Shown here: positions 1 to 10,980 of the stretch, in pieces
How positions within the stretch are numbered: the stretch's first letter is position 1
Layout: each line of letters opens with the position of its first letter
Source: Hetaerina americana
Lineage: Eukaryota; Arthropoda; Insecta; Odonata; Calopterygidae
DNA: 64,000 nt
Assembly: GCA_022747635.1 (NCBI GenBank)
Contig: JAKTNV010000008.1
Coordinates: 3,311,386 to 3,375,385, forward strand
Reading direction: 5' to 3'
Notes under the pieces: generated by a model
Database searches by the model: none
The model's input: only the letters and a program-made list of their open reading frames with translations
Told to the model about the DNA's origin: nothing
Program-made: the position numbers and the translations under genes

Positions 1-276
1 CGAACAATTGTTCATGAAATTGTTAAACACCATCTGCATTATGCAAAAATTTGTGCAAGATGGGTCCCTCGCGTATCTCAATGAGCTGGCGGCGAAGGAC
101 TATGCAGCAGGAATACAGAAACTTGTCACACGTTATGACAAATGCCTTAATTTGCTTGGAGATTATGTTGAGAAGTAGTTTAAAGTATCCTCTTTCAAAT
201 AAAATTTTTTATGTTTGTTAATATTTACTTTTGTGTCTTTATTTCACGAACGGGTACTACTTTCCGGATGACCCTC
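1..276 (+). mobile_element. Mariner-like element, internally deleted, cut by window start
   Basis: Frame 3-style reading of the first 90 bases gives the mariner transposase motif ARWVPR just after a helix-turn-helix tail. The frame then jumps, after a stop and a shift, to a mariner-type C-terminus ending KCLNLLGDYVEK and a stop at about 177. The catalytic DD(34)D core is therefore missing between them, which points to an internal deletion. A likely right terminal repeat lies at 246-276 and reads, reversed, CGAGGGTCATCCGGAAAGTA, the usual mariner CGAGGGT start. It runs straight into a TG/TA microsatellite. The left end is outside the window. This is a non-autonomous relic. Confidence 0.7.
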
Positions 277-297
277 GTGTGTGTGTGTGTGTGTGTG

Positions 298-372
<75 letters not shown>
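277..372. repeat. (TG)n/(TA)n compound microsatellite
   Basis: About 22 bases of TG repeats followed by about 70 bases of TA repeats. It lies exactly between the right end of a mariner relic and the 3' end of a minus-strand Penelope-like relic. Frames through it (poly Ile-Tyr) are not genes. Confidence 0.97.
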
Positions 373-373
<1 letters not shown>

Positions 374-1100
374 TAAATAGAAACACACGAGCAGTATACT
401 ATTTGGACGGCACAATATAGCACGAATAAAATAGTCACAATTACAAGGACACTCACATTGTAGATTGTTTAAGCTTTCGGCCTTCTTCAAGGAAGACTGA
501 AAATTTTCCGGAGAGCGGTAAGGGGTCTGGGGGGGGAGGGGAGGTGCAGGGAATGCTGGGAGGGAAATTAAAGATGGCGCTTAAGGGTGGGAATTGTAAA
601 AGATCGGAAAGCTAGTATACCTGGTTTCTCGAGTTCTCACCTCCACATTGGTGCCTGAATCGGGTAGCGATTCTAGAATGCTAAGGGCAAAACACTGGTC
701 GAATGAAAGGTTGTGGGAATTGGCGTGTGAAGGGATAGGAAGAGAAGAGAGTGAGGCAGAATTGCAGGAGGACCGGTGAGTGTTCATTCGAATGGATAAG
801 GGAGTAATGCATTCGCCTATGTAAAACGAAGTGCATTGTTTGCATGACAAAAGATAAATGTTTTTTGAGAGGCAATTAATGTGGGAATGAGCTGAGGGGG
901 CAATGAGGGGATGTGGGGAAAGGGGGGCAGATCTGATTAGCAGGCAAGTTTGTTTTGCAAGCGGTTGCAAGTAGGGGAAATATTAGGAAATTTGTCACGG
1001 GGGTGCCAAAGGGTTGGTGGATCTCAGAAGGTTTTTGAGATTGGCGGGTCGTCTGTATGTGATAGATGGGCATTGGGGTGGTAAGGTTGAGGTCGCGTCA
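373..1100 (-). mobile_element. Penelope-like element, 3' part with GIY-YIG domain
   Basis: On the minus strand the order is a GIY-YIG coding remnant (about 1070-581), a short 3' region containing a CTTGAAGAAGGCCGAAAGC box, the shared box TGTGAGTGTCC (459-447), a TGTGTTTCTAT box (388-377), and then the (TA)n tract. The reverse transcriptase part of the family is absent. The same boxes occur at six other places in this window, so this looks like the usual 3' end of the family. Decayed and non-functional. Confidence 0.65.
581..970 (-). pseudogene. GIY-YIG endonuclease domain of a Penelope-like element
   Basis: A 129-residue open stretch with the GIY-YIG signature: NIY at residues 37-39, two cysteines in the following CKQC, YIG at 50-52, an arginine at 61 and a histidine at 65 in the RMNTHR block, and a candidate catalytic glutamate near 115. 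In Penelope-like elements this domain follows the reverse transcriptase and nicks the target DNA. The N-terminal RT is missing here, so this is a domain remnant and not a complete gene. The upstream frame (to about 1073) contains more of the linker but is shifted. Confidence 0.65.
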
Positions 1101-1153
1101 TTTTCGTGTAAAATAGGAAACAGTTCTTTAAGAAGGCTTCAAACCTTTCAATC

Positions 1154-1207
1154 AAACAATGCACTTCATGTTATATAGGCGAATGCATTACCCCCTTACC
1201 CAATCCA
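1154..1207 (+). mobile_element. Inverted scrap of the same GIY-YIG domain
   Basis: About 54 bases encode QCTSCYIGECITPL on the plus strand. They match, in inverted orientation, the minus-strand GIY-YIG core at 790-842. The two form an imperfect inverted repeat with about 310 bases between the arms. Confidence 0.6.
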
Positions 1208-1640
1208 ATTAGTAACCTGCAATGGAGTGATCATGTGATTCCAATTTTTGCTTTCCACCGATTTCATGGAACTAAAGGTGTGGAGCATCCGGTATCCATT
1301 TAATTCATGATTCCTGGAAGCATTGTGCACCATAAAATGTACCTGATTATATAAGAATCCAAAAGGGATTCAGATTGGTAACTGGGAATAAATTTATGGG
1401 GTCATCCGAGTCTGGATTTAAATTTTTGGCCAATTACGTGTATAATTGTCGATGAAGTCTCTAAAGTTTAAATTCGATGAAAGTAATAAGATGACTATCC
1501 GTAAACATTATGCCCTAGTTGAGTTACATTTACGAAGATGGCGTCAGCATAAGCCAGAAATATTTCCTCCCGAGAGAAACCACGATGGGGAACGCCTTGT
1601 GCCTTTTTAGGAAAAGCATTTTTCATTTCGGCCGTCAAAA
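1208..1640. other. Unassigned non-coding stretch
   Basis: Moderately AT-rich DNA with no protein similarity I can recognise and no clear repeat structure. Confidence 0.5.
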
Positions 1641-2480
1641 ACATCGGGATTTATACGTGCCGCGGGAGGGAGCGATCGGAGCGCACCGCGCGGGGCCCTC
1701 CCTCATTAAAGAGGCTGCCGGGAGGGGGGGGGGCGAAGGGGAGCTCGGCATTTATGGACGCGGGGGCGGCGGGGACACTCGAGAGGGGGCCGGAGAGAGC
1801 ACCCTCTTCCCCCGGGGGGAGGGGCAGAGAGAGCGGGCCCACCGCTCGCCCAAGAGGGTCCGTCCGTCCGGCCTGCCCCCAGGGAAAGTGGGGGCGGCGG
1901 GGCCGGCCCCCTCCCCCGTCCTCCGCCGCCCAGGCCCCACGACGACGCCCCCAGGTGAACGTGTGGGGATAACAGATTGGCGGCCGGGGCTAATTGAATA
2001 CGGGGGGGGAAGAGGATGGGTCGCTCCCGCCCATAACTCAAGGGAAGGCGGGGCGGAGACGCAAAACCCAGGGCCCATTCATTCCCACACACTCTCCCGA
2101 GTGTGGATATACATTCATATAGGCATACACGATGGGGGTCTAAAACAAACACGACACCCCTTCCCATCCCCCACGACCCCCGAACTTTTTAGACCATCAC
2201 GAAAAAAAGAAAACGGGCCGCCCACCCCTTCCCTCCTCCGATCGCGGCCCTCCATCTACGCCTACCTCTGCGAGAGTATTATAATCATGGAACCGCGCGC
2301 GGATGAGGAATGGAGACCCGGCGCAAATTATAAACGGACACACCCGATAGGCGACCCCTGCCTCGATCCCTTGACTTATAGGCGCGCGGACAGGCCGCCG
2401 ATCCCCACACCCCTGCCACCCTAGTCGAGAGGGTACATCGGGGACCTCTTCTGACCCCTTCTTCCGGGATATTCATGCCC
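1640..2480. other. GC-rich, CpG-containing block
   Basis: A sharply GC-rich stretch with many CpG dinucleotides, poly-G and poly-C runs, and several overlapping long frames on both strands (for example 1519-2424). The predicted products are low-complexity Gly/Pro/Arg sequences open in several frames at once, as expected of GC-rich DNA lacking TA-containing stop codons. I therefore do not call a gene. It could be a CpG island or another compositional feature. Confidence 0.55.
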
Positions 2481-4150
2481 CCCCTCCCTCCTTAAGAGCT
2501 GATCCACGCATACGGCGATCCAAGCGCAGGTTGTGTCGACGAAAAACCTCCACAATACCTCCGTGTGTGGTGTGCTACTTGTACTAGTCGTGAAACACTT
2601 CGACGAGGAATTAATGGGCGTTTAGGAGTTGTGTAGGGATAGGTGCGCGGACCTTCGAGTTCTAAACCTAAGCACAACTTCCCCGGAAGTGGACTGAGAC
2701 GAAAGGCCAAGCTGCCGCTCTTACAACACGTAGTCGAACACGCAACCACCCTCTTTTCGGTCCAGGCAGCAACGCCAGTGTGTTTTGAGCCACGCCGTCT
2801 TTTGCTACGTGCCTTCTCGCGGTTGCAGATCCATGCGCTTCGATTATGCTCGCCGCGTGAAATCCCGTTTTCCGAAGCCACAATTCATTTCACAATTCCT
2901 CGGAAATTGCACGCGAGTCGTCTGCTTAAACGTTCGAGAGGTCCAATAGTAAATGATAAAACACTTGAACTAAATATTCTTCTCTCAACTAATTTTTAAA
3001 TACCTCGTGCACATTTAAAAAAACTATGATTTTGAAATACTTCGCCTCAATGGCGAATTATTTCATATTCATAAATAACTATAAATCCTGCGACCGGAGA
3101 CATGGACGGAAGAATCAGTCCTCATGAAGAATGGCGTCAAGAGAGACAATCCTCCTCTGGAGCGGTGTCAACCTGCGAGGCCCCCGTTGGTGCGATAGGG
3201 GGGGCCGGGGGAGGGGTGCGGCGAGAGGGGGGAGGGGCGGGGAGGTGCATGATGAATACCCTGCCGAATCGACGGGCGCTATCAGGAATCACTTTGGGTG
3301 GGTTCGGGCGGGGGGGAAGGAATCCGAGAAGCGCCAATTACGGCGTGTTCCTTGCCTTCCGGAGCAATTATCGCGATATACATACATTCGCTACGGGTGG
3401 AGGAGTGCCGGGCAATAAATAATTAACTTCATTAAAAATGGGTCCGTCCGCTTCAACTGGGGTAAGAGAGATCCCAAACCTTCGATAGAGGGGGCACGCC
3501 CGCTTCCCCCCCCCCCCGGAATTTTCCCTTTCGAATATTTTATGATGGCCACGTATACTTAAGCGGATAAACGGTCAATTTTTAGATACTGCGCGGAAAG
3601 GCAAGGTGAATGGGTTTGCCCTCCCGGTCATGTAAAGTGGTTTGACAGAAGTGGGCATGGTAATTGCACTTGACGCGCATGAGATTTATAAACGCGGGGC
3701 GTCCCCCTTTTCCCCCATGGGCAGGAAACGCTTGGGCTTATTTGTGAATTAAATTGGAGGGTGCACTTATGTAATGGCACGAGGGCCGCTGTAATCGAAG
3801 CGCGACGGATGAGCATCGATGAATCATTTATGCCCCCCCCCCACTCGCCCTGGAATTATGAATGAAGCATTGCCGTCCCCAGCCCCTCCCACGAGACACG
3901 CGCCCCGAGCACCACCAAGGATCGCCGGCCGGGGCACCACAGGGTCCGGATTCAATTGCTCTCCGAGTGGAGTCATTCCGGGGGTCAGCAGCGGGGACCC
4001 GCCGACGCAACGGCGGGAGGGGCGGGTTGGGATCCCCCCACACATCTTATCTCCCCGGACACGCTTCATCAACATTAAATATTAGTTGTTGATAGGAATT
4101 TCAAAACATTCGATGGGTAGAAATACTTTTCACGACAGCTTAAATGCGCT
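2481..4150. other. Unassigned stretch with smaller GC-rich blocks
   Basis: No recognisable gene. GC-rich, purine- or pyrimidine-skewed blocks lie at about 3140-3340, 3480-3530 (a poly-C run) and 3830-4060. The rest is mixed-composition DNA. Confidence 0.5.
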
Positions 4151-4164
4151 AATGAATCCAAGTT

Positions 4165-4390
4165 AAAAATACTGCCATGGAGAAAGGGTGGAGAGAAACC
4201 CGGCGTCTTAACGACCGGTCCACGAGTCCCATCCGACGGACGGCGAATTCCCTCAAAGTGCTCTCCATAAAGCACCTCAAGTAGGTATCGGGGTACCACT
4301 GAAATATTCTGACACCAAAGGGATTCGAACCCGGGTCCTCGGGTTGGGAAGAGAGTACATCCACACTATCCAGAACGCCGAAATGATATT
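4165..4390 (-). mobile_element. tRNA-derived SINE (family shared with 28425 and 50525)
   Basis: On the minus strand a tRNA-like head carries a Pol III B-box-like GGGTTCGAATCC (around 4325-4336). It is followed by a body containing CAGTGGTACCCCGATACC, GAGAGCACTTTGAGGGAATT and CCGTCCGTCGGATGGGAC. The same body is found on the plus strand at 28425-28662 and on the minus strand at 50525-50662. Head-to-body order and dispersed copies identify a SINE. Confidence 0.75.
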
Positions 4391-4449
4391 TTAAGCTGGC
4401 TGTTTTTTACAGGTGACCTCTCCGACTCAATTGCATTATCTCATTCGGT

Positions 4450-5060
4450 GAGACATTGGTGAAGACAGGGAATTCGCCAGAAAATAGGAATTCTATTAAG
4501 TTGGCCTTTTCCAAACTGCTAGTTACTCTTCGGCCTTTATCGTTTTTCAGCGATATAACTATAGACTTATTCCCTTCAACCTATTTGACTTACGACCAAA
4601 ATGCTTTCGAATTCGCTTGCAAATTTTCAGGAAATGTTTTCCTTTTCAATTCGCTTAACGCTTTCCGGAACTCCTTCTTGGCATTCGCCATAGATATCTT
4701 GTAATCATAAGTGATCTCATTCGTTTTTTTCGCTAGAGATATCATCCTAATATTATTCACTTTGGCATGACATAGTCTTTGACGTCGCAATGCCTTTCTA
4801 ACATCCGCGTTCTAATATCCTGGTGCCGTGTTATCTATTATAAACTTACTGGGAATGAACCTGTTTACTACTGATCGCGTGATGTCCAGGAAGTGATTCC
4901 ACTATCTTCTTTATTACGATGTTTATAACCTTTCATAATATTTGAACATTGACTCTTAAGCACCAATTTGAAGCCATTATAGATCCCTCCTTAAATCAAG
5001 TTTATTTTTCTTTTAGGTTTCTTATTACGGAAACCGTAAAAGGAAGACAGCATTTACTGC
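4450..5060 (-). mobile_element. Decayed L2/CR1-type LINE, endonuclease-RT linker region
   Basis: The minus strand around 4790-4590 encodes a basic segment with KEFRKALSELKRK and a few residues later SKAFWS. This resembles the conserved linker between endonuclease and reverse transcriptase of L2/CR1 LINEs. No intact frame remains. Confidence 0.45.
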
Positions 5061-5099
5061 TCTGTGGTCACTACCTCCTTAATTAGTTTCTATATTCAA

Positions 5100-5295
5100 A
5101 GACTTTTTAGGATATGTTGCTGACACACAACATTATTCGCAGACGACACGGCGTTTTGCAAAGAAATAAAGACCGCTGTATATTGTGGCCTACTCCATAG
5201 CGATTTAGATCATACGTGGTCTGTGCAATAAATGCGCGAACTGGTGTAATCTAGCAAAACAGTCCGAAAGATAACTGATGAACTGAATTTAGGAA
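5100..5295 (+). mobile_element. L2/CR1-type RT scrap (FADD box)
   Basis: The plus strand at about 5130 reads LFADDTAFCKEIKT and continues with a decayed equivalent of the DLD..WC..W block seen intact at 53400-53520. It lies in the opposite orientation to the neighbouring linker fragment. Confidence 0.5.
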
Positions 5296-5340
5296 AACCA
5301 ACAGTGCACACTACTATTTTAACCGATCGTGAATGATAGA

Positions 5341-5720
5341 TCCTTCACCATGACAAGGCACCTGCACATTCAGCATTGATTGTTTGCCAGTCTCTGGCAA
5401 AAAATTCAATCACCATTCTTGATCATCCTCCTTAGTCGCCAGATCTCGCCCACTGCGACTGTTTCCTATTCCCAAAATGCAACAATGTGATGAGGGGACA
5501 TCACTGGGAAGATTTGGACACAATAAAGCAAGAAACGACGAGGAAACTAAAAAGCCTAACTGCGGAGGACTTCCAAGGGGGGCTTTAAAAAGTGGAAAAG
5601 AAGATGGAATAAGTCCATAGCAATGAATGGAGATTACTTCGAAGGGCACAAAATCGATGGAGACTAAATTTTGTTAAATAAAGTTTGTATGGCCTCAGTT
5701 CGCGTATTTATTGGGCAGGG
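5341..5720 (+). mobile_element. Mariner-like transposase C-terminal fragment
   Basis: From about 5347 the plus strand reads HHDKAPAHSALIV (second catalytic Asp block). Then, after one stop, it reads SPDLAHCDCFLFP, matching the mariner SPDLAPCD-FLF block with the third Asp, and finally WNKSIAMNGDYFEG across one frameshift. The N-terminal half and first catalytic Asp are missing. The right end near 5720 is uncertain. Confidence 0.7.
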
Positions 5721-6055
5721 TACATCGGAGTGTTTGTTGTATGGGTTGGGCATTGCGATTAAAACACAAAAAAAGGCACAATATTTAAACTTAGAAACAA
5801 AATACGAAATAGTTTGAGTGGAACTGAGCAACTCAAAACGATCAAATACTACTTGGGTGTGCCCAAAATTAAAATAATTGTAATTGTAAAAATACAATTC
5901 GATGTTGTTCTCATCAGGTGTCTATGAGTTGGCTAGAGAGAACTAGAGCTAGGTCTGACGCTTGGGATTCAGAAATGCCAGCCGAAATATTTCCGCAGGT
6001 CAGCGATGAGAGCTAGCAAATAACTCGCGTTGACATAGCACTAGAGCACATACAA
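5721..6055. other. Unassigned stretch with a foldback-mariner scrap
   Basis: No gene seen. At about 6023-6050 there is a 28-base match (AACTCGCGTTGACATAGCAC) to the terminal repeat of the foldback mariner that starts 480 bases further right. It abuts the left boundary of the inverted duplication. Confidence 0.5.
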
Positions 6056-6528
6056 GAAATTTACCACTGAACATTTATTATAATTTAGAGTCAATCCCCA
6101 GTTAGAACACCATTTAGTAATGCAATCTAAATCCTTCTCTAGAATAAAACGATCCTCATCCTCAGATATCTCCCGATAGACCACCGTGTCATCCGCGAAC
6201 ATCCTAATTTTACTTTTCACTTCGCGGTTCAAATCGTTAACAAATATCAAGAAAAGCAACGGCCCGATCACACTTCCCTGAGGTACCCCGTTACTGATCA
6301 ATCAAGGAAGGAACGAATATTGGTATCGAACTGTGCTGGAATACCTACGAATGCGAGAATGTACCAACGGATAAACCTGATGTGTACGCAGCGTTTAATC
6401 TTGTCCTCATTTGTACATGGAATGTCTTCAGTATTTCTATATTGACTTCCGTTTCTTACAAGTATCATTCCTGATTGTCCGGGGAAAGAACGAGTATTTG
6501 TATCTATCTGTACCGGAATATACCACGG
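6056..6528 (-). mobile_element. L2-type LINE RT fragment, inverted copy of 53091-53551
   Basis: The minus strand encodes SNGVPQGSVIGPLLFLIF, FADDTVVYREI and WCSNWGLTLNYNKC, that is RT motifs B and C. In the readable 86 residues it differs from the 53306-53560 copy by only a Val/Ile and a Lys/Gln change. The right part (6300-6528) contains an older L2 3' coding scrap (SFFPRTIR-like) found identically in the other copy. The frame is cut at 6056, where homology to the other copy stops. Confidence 0.8.
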
Positions 6529-7428
6529 TAGACTGAAAATTAATGCAGAAATACTTTTAGGCCACAAACAGAAATACCTTCAGAAGCACTCCTGGTGGCA
6601 TGTGGGTGTAACATTCCCCCTTTACACGCATGTGTAGGTTTGAGGTCGTTACATTCATGCAGTGTACTATATTTCGAGAAGCAGAAGTATGGAGACGTGT
6701 TCTCGTGCTATGTCAAGACGAGTTAACTTTTCTTTTTCTTGAATCCAGGACTTGGCAGTTGCCTTCACCTCATCGCCCGAGGTGTAATGATTACCCTTGA
6801 GGTGTCTCTTGAGTTGAGGGAAAAATAAAAACCGCAAGGCTCAAGATCGGGGAATAATGAGAAAGGTATGGAATTGCTTCGAAACGGCGTGGGACCCAGC
6901 GTGCACAGATTTTACGGGATCCCAATTGATCAATAATGAAGCCGACACGTTTCTTGGATATTCCAATATGGTTTTTGAAACGATTTTGCGTGATTCGCCG
7001 TTCATTATCAATCAAATCTTCGACGATTTTGCGATGTTTATTGTATGTGGCAGTGATCGGGCTTTCGCTGCGTATTTAATCAACAATTATGGCTTTTCCA
7101 GGCTCACAACCACGAAATGTTATTACCCATTGATTTACAGTAGACCTATCATCACCCTACACAGCCTTTAAACGACGATGAATCTCAGTAGTGGTCACTT
7201 TTTCATCTGTTAAAAATTCGATAACGACACGCTGTTTAACTCGCGTTGACATAGCACCAGAACACGTCTCCATATTTCCGGTTCTCAAAATACACTAGAT
7301 GATTGCAACGACCTCAAACCTGCGCATGCGTGTTGAGGGGGAATGTCACTTCCACATGTCACCAGGAGTGCTTCTGAAGGTCATTTTGTTTTTAGTTTAC
7401 AAGCAAGTGTGCATTACTCTTCAGCCTA
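6529..7428 (-). mobile_element. Foldback mariner-like element, inverted copy of 52177-53091
   Basis: A 900-bp element bounded by long inverted terminal repeats of roughly 190 bp starting TAGACTGAAAATTAATGCA at the left and, reversed, TAGGCTGAAGAGTAATGCA at the right. Minus-strand reading gives a mariner N-terminus MSTRVKQRVVIEFLTDEK, with stops, then IGISKKRVGFIIDQLG and ARWVPR. It joins directly to a C-terminal block (PILSL.. Phe-Pro-Gln region, then GDEVKATAKSWIQEKEK). The catalytic middle is deleted. The terminal repeat includes the start-codon region, so the right end is an inverted copy of the left end. Non-autonomous. Confidence 0.8.
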
Positions 7429-8539
7429 TCCCCTCAAAACTCCCTCCTTTGTGTCTTTAGGGCAATCAATCGATTGCAGGACAAATTTTATTTTGGATTA
7501 CTCTGTAACTTATGTTTGCTAAGTATCTTATTAATCAATAGACGAGTAAAATATGCCTCGGCCTCAGCTTTCCTTGCGCTCTCCGCCCAAGAATGTTACA
7601 AGTAGTGTAAATGTAATGTATTCACTGATAACATAAACAAAAATATGAATTCGCACATACGTCAACTGTAAATGCACGCAGTAACATATACGTGATCGCA
7701 CATAAACACGCACATGCCTACGCACATCAATGGGCTTCCTCGAGTAACATTTTTAATTTTTTTTTTAATACAGAAAGTAGGAGTGGTTGAATTCGACAGT
7801 GATCGAGTCTTTTTCCGTTTCTGATCTCGTCCTAATTGGCCAATTTGCCAATATAACGTGGGGTCGCGATATTTCCCCGTGCTCACCAGTGAACTCAGTT
7901 GTACTGCACTGCTCTCTCGATAACCTCAAGTCTCTCGCTTGCATTCTCCGGGACTCCAAAGCCTCCTCACCATTTACATCCTTCCAGCAATCCTCCACCG
8001 CGCTTACCCGTTTCTCGAGGAAATTTTGACAATCATACGGGACATTCTCTCAACCTTCATCAATTCCTTCATTATTCGTTTCTCCTGTGGTTCCCAAATG
8101 CTAGCCACGTCTTCCCAACACATCCCAACTACAGTACGCTTTCTCTTAAATTTTCATTGCATTTTCCAACAATACGCCTAAATAGCCTAACCTAGCTCCT
8201 TTAAGCTAGCCCAAATATTCTTCCGATACATGCATCACTCGCCAAGAAGCGATAATTCACACGAAAGGAACAACCAGAGGATATCTTCTCCTTTTAAGTG
8301 ACTGCCTCGGCGTATCCCACGGTTCCTCGAAACTAGAAACAATATCCATAGCTTCAACGCCATTGGTCCGTGATAATTACACGCTGAATGAATTTAATAT
8401 TTGAATACAAGCTGAATTACAGGACAAATTTCCTGCGTACATTTGAGAAGCAGATGAGACGGCGCTTATAAATAAATTCCGTGAATATCCGGCTTTTCCG
8501 CCAGTTCGAATACTGGAGGTAACCGCCTCGGAGCGAACG
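7429..8539. other. Unassigned non-coding stretch
   Basis: Mixed AT-rich DNA. Short open frames on both strands have no recognisable domain and overlap each other. I see no repeat shared with the rest of the window. Confidence 0.5.
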
Positions 8540-9080
8540 AGAATCGCCCGACCCGAGAGCGTCAAGGCGGGCGGGGGCAGGAAGGAGGTGGTGGGGGGGC
8601 AGAAATGGGGGGGGAGGGGCCCCCACGGCGTGCACACTCCGCCCCCCACCATCATCTTTTAAACTCAATTCCCATCAAGCCCAGACAACTTCTCCGAAGG
8701 AACATCTTGGAAGTTTGCTTTAGACCCTAAACTGGAAACACGTCAGAATCAATATCAACTCGAGCCCACGTCCACGGAGGAAAGTGAAAAGAGGGACGGA
8801 CGGACGGACGGACGGGGTGTGGGGGGAGGGGAGGGAGGCCAAACCGCTATTTCCAAACTAATTCCAGGTGGAGGGGCCCTCCCTCCCCCACACCTCACAT
8901 CTCGTGGAGAACAACACGAGGAGAGGGAGCAGTCAGCAGCGATGATTATTTCCGACCCGGGTTGCCTCCCTTCCCTTCCTCCCATCCTCCCCCAACCCCG
9001 TGAGAGAGGGAGGGAGGGCACGGCAGGAATCTCTCTCTCACGCACTTCCCCTCTATTGGTCGCAGCAATCCGTCGTCCAT
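8540..9080. other. GC-rich, purine/pyrimidine-skewed block
   Basis: GC-rich with poly-G runs, a GGAC tetranucleotide repeat around 8793-8813 and CpG dinucleotides. No credible coding frame. Confidence 0.5.
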
Positions 9081-9469
9081 TTCGCAACGATTACTAAATC
9101 ACAACAGCAAGTAGAACGGTTCTCCTGCCACGAAAGTTTTTTTTGGACGAAGATGGCCAACGCATAAGGGACACGAGAAGAAGATATGAGTCAGACCAAT
9201 CAACAACACTTTTGCTGAATGGGAATCGATGACGAGGGCCTTTGGCGTGGAAGTAAGGGAAAGATCAGGAAAGAACACTTCAACGTGGAAAAGTGGCGGA
9301 CACTTGATCGTTGGGAGTAGAGAGTCAGTGTGGAATGGAGATTTTAGAGGAATGCGTGGGTTTGGAAAAGGATGGTGAAAGTAAAATAGCTGGAAGGGAT
9401 AAATATAAAGACGAAGGAAGAGCTGAAAGAAGAAGCTGAAAGGGTGCGGGAAAAGTGTATTCAAGCATT

Positions 9470-9712
9470 TTATTTATCTATACATACCCTGCAAGCCACC
9501 GCTAGGGTGCGTGGCAGGGGGTGAATGCACACCAGACTAATTTTTACCCGAATATGACCCTACCGAGGTTGGCCTACGTTACTCGGATCCCTTATCGTTC
9601 GTGGAAACAATGACATCTTAAATCTATCCGTTCTACGCTCCATTTCTCTATTATTATGGACGGGATATTTCCTATACCGTAGTAGGATGGGGGTAATAAT
9701 ACATTTTCAACA
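9470..9712 (-). mobile_element. L2-type LINE 3' end (subfamily shared with 62915)
   Basis: Read on the minus strand this ends in CGCACCCTAGCGGTGGCTTG followed by a GTATAGATA-type tail. That is the same GC-rich stem plus GTAGATGTAGAT tail as at 54651-54705 and 30221-30275. The preceding 200 bases match 62915-63132 closely, including shared blocks at AATGACATCTTAAA and ATAATACATTTTCA. Confidence 0.65.
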
Positions 9713-10978
9713 TGTCAATAGCTAAAGATGAAGGGAGGTGGAATACATAGAAGGTGGATTTTGATGGGAAGTGGAATATTGAAGATTGTGACTCGTGGAG
9801 GGAAAGAATGGGGAAAGTTGGAAAGGAGGCGGGAAGCATGCAAAATTGAAGGAGAATTCGTGGTAGTTTGCAGTGTGCCGTGTAAAGAGAGGCTTGCAAG
9901 TGTTACACTTTATCCCCACAACCATGACCGGGAAAACAATTATCCTACGACTGCGACCAAGAACGAGTAAGAATCCGACGACGGACTCCGTGCGAGCGCT
10001 CTCCATTCTGACCGAGAGAGAGAGGAGTCAGTCCTTCGCTCTGCCTTTCCTCTCCCGCAGGGTCGGCGACGTGCCACCGCCGTCGGACGAGGGAGGCGAA
10101 GGCGAGCCTTTAGGAATTGCATTTTACCACGCACGCCACGCCTTCGGTGTGGCGCAAAGTCAAATATTCCCGATTTTTGAGTTGTTTTAGAAAATTAGAT
10201 GCATTATTTCACAAACACTAATCTGATCTTTCAGAGACTCCTAATAGTAGTATCCTCGCGTCTTAAAGAGTCTCTTCGCTGACATTCATCATCGATGGCG
10301 ACTGGCTCGGCTCACCACTTACGTCCTCTCAAACGTTTCGCTTCCCTTCTCACACACCCACTCACTCTCTCCCTCCCTCTCCACTTTCCCTCGATGCTCC
10401 GTTCGACCACTCGACGTGGTCAAAGCAGCGCAGCACACTGCTCACAGACGCACGTGATCGTCCATCGCTGCTGCATCCGATATCCACATTCTTCCATTCG
10501 CTCTTTCTCACGCCTTCCTGCATTTTTTGATCAGAAACCATCAAGTGCCCCAAACAAACCGACGACCACATTCATGCATCCCCTTCGCTTCTTCCCCACG
10601 GCACGATTCACGAATATTCTCACCGTGCTTCGGTTATAGGCGAGATGCGGAGTGTGGTTTTAAACCGGTGAGAGCGGTTCCATTAGGCAGACAGACCTCG
10701 TCTCCCGAGACACTTCGGATGAGAGACGGAGCGGGGAGAAGGGCAGCGTGCACATCCTTCTGCGACCGAAAACGCCCCGGGATCTTCCAGTGCGGCCCTT
10801 GGGGATTCGCTCGACAGGCGTGTTCGAAAAACACAGCTTCCCATCGATTCCCGACGCCGTAATTATATATGACCTTGGGGGGCAAGGGCGAGTGATTCCT
10901 CCCGATGATTGGCAAATGGAGCGTCATATTAAGGCAATATGGAAAAACAGCAGCGACCTTAATTATCCACACTCTTTA
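9713..10978. other. Unassigned stretch
   Basis: No recognisable gene. Moderately GC-rich patches with CpG occur at about 10000-10140 and 10640-10870. Overlapping frames on both strands are low in information. Confidence 0.5.
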
Positions 10979-10980
10979 TA

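Noticed and set aside
300..366. CRISPR-like or satellite array
   Set aside because: Simple dinucleotide repeats without spacers. Nothing in the window has repeat-spacer organisation, and the content is eukaryotic.
1519..2424. A 301-codon plus-strand frame in GC-rich DNA
   Set aside because: Low-complexity Gly/Pro/Arg product with overlapping long frames on the other strand. GC-rich composition removes stop codons, and no domain or homologous pattern is visible.
10295..10639. A possible small protein with hydrophobic start
   Set aside because: No recognisable signal, domain or splice context. Overlapped by an opposite-strand frame of similar length.
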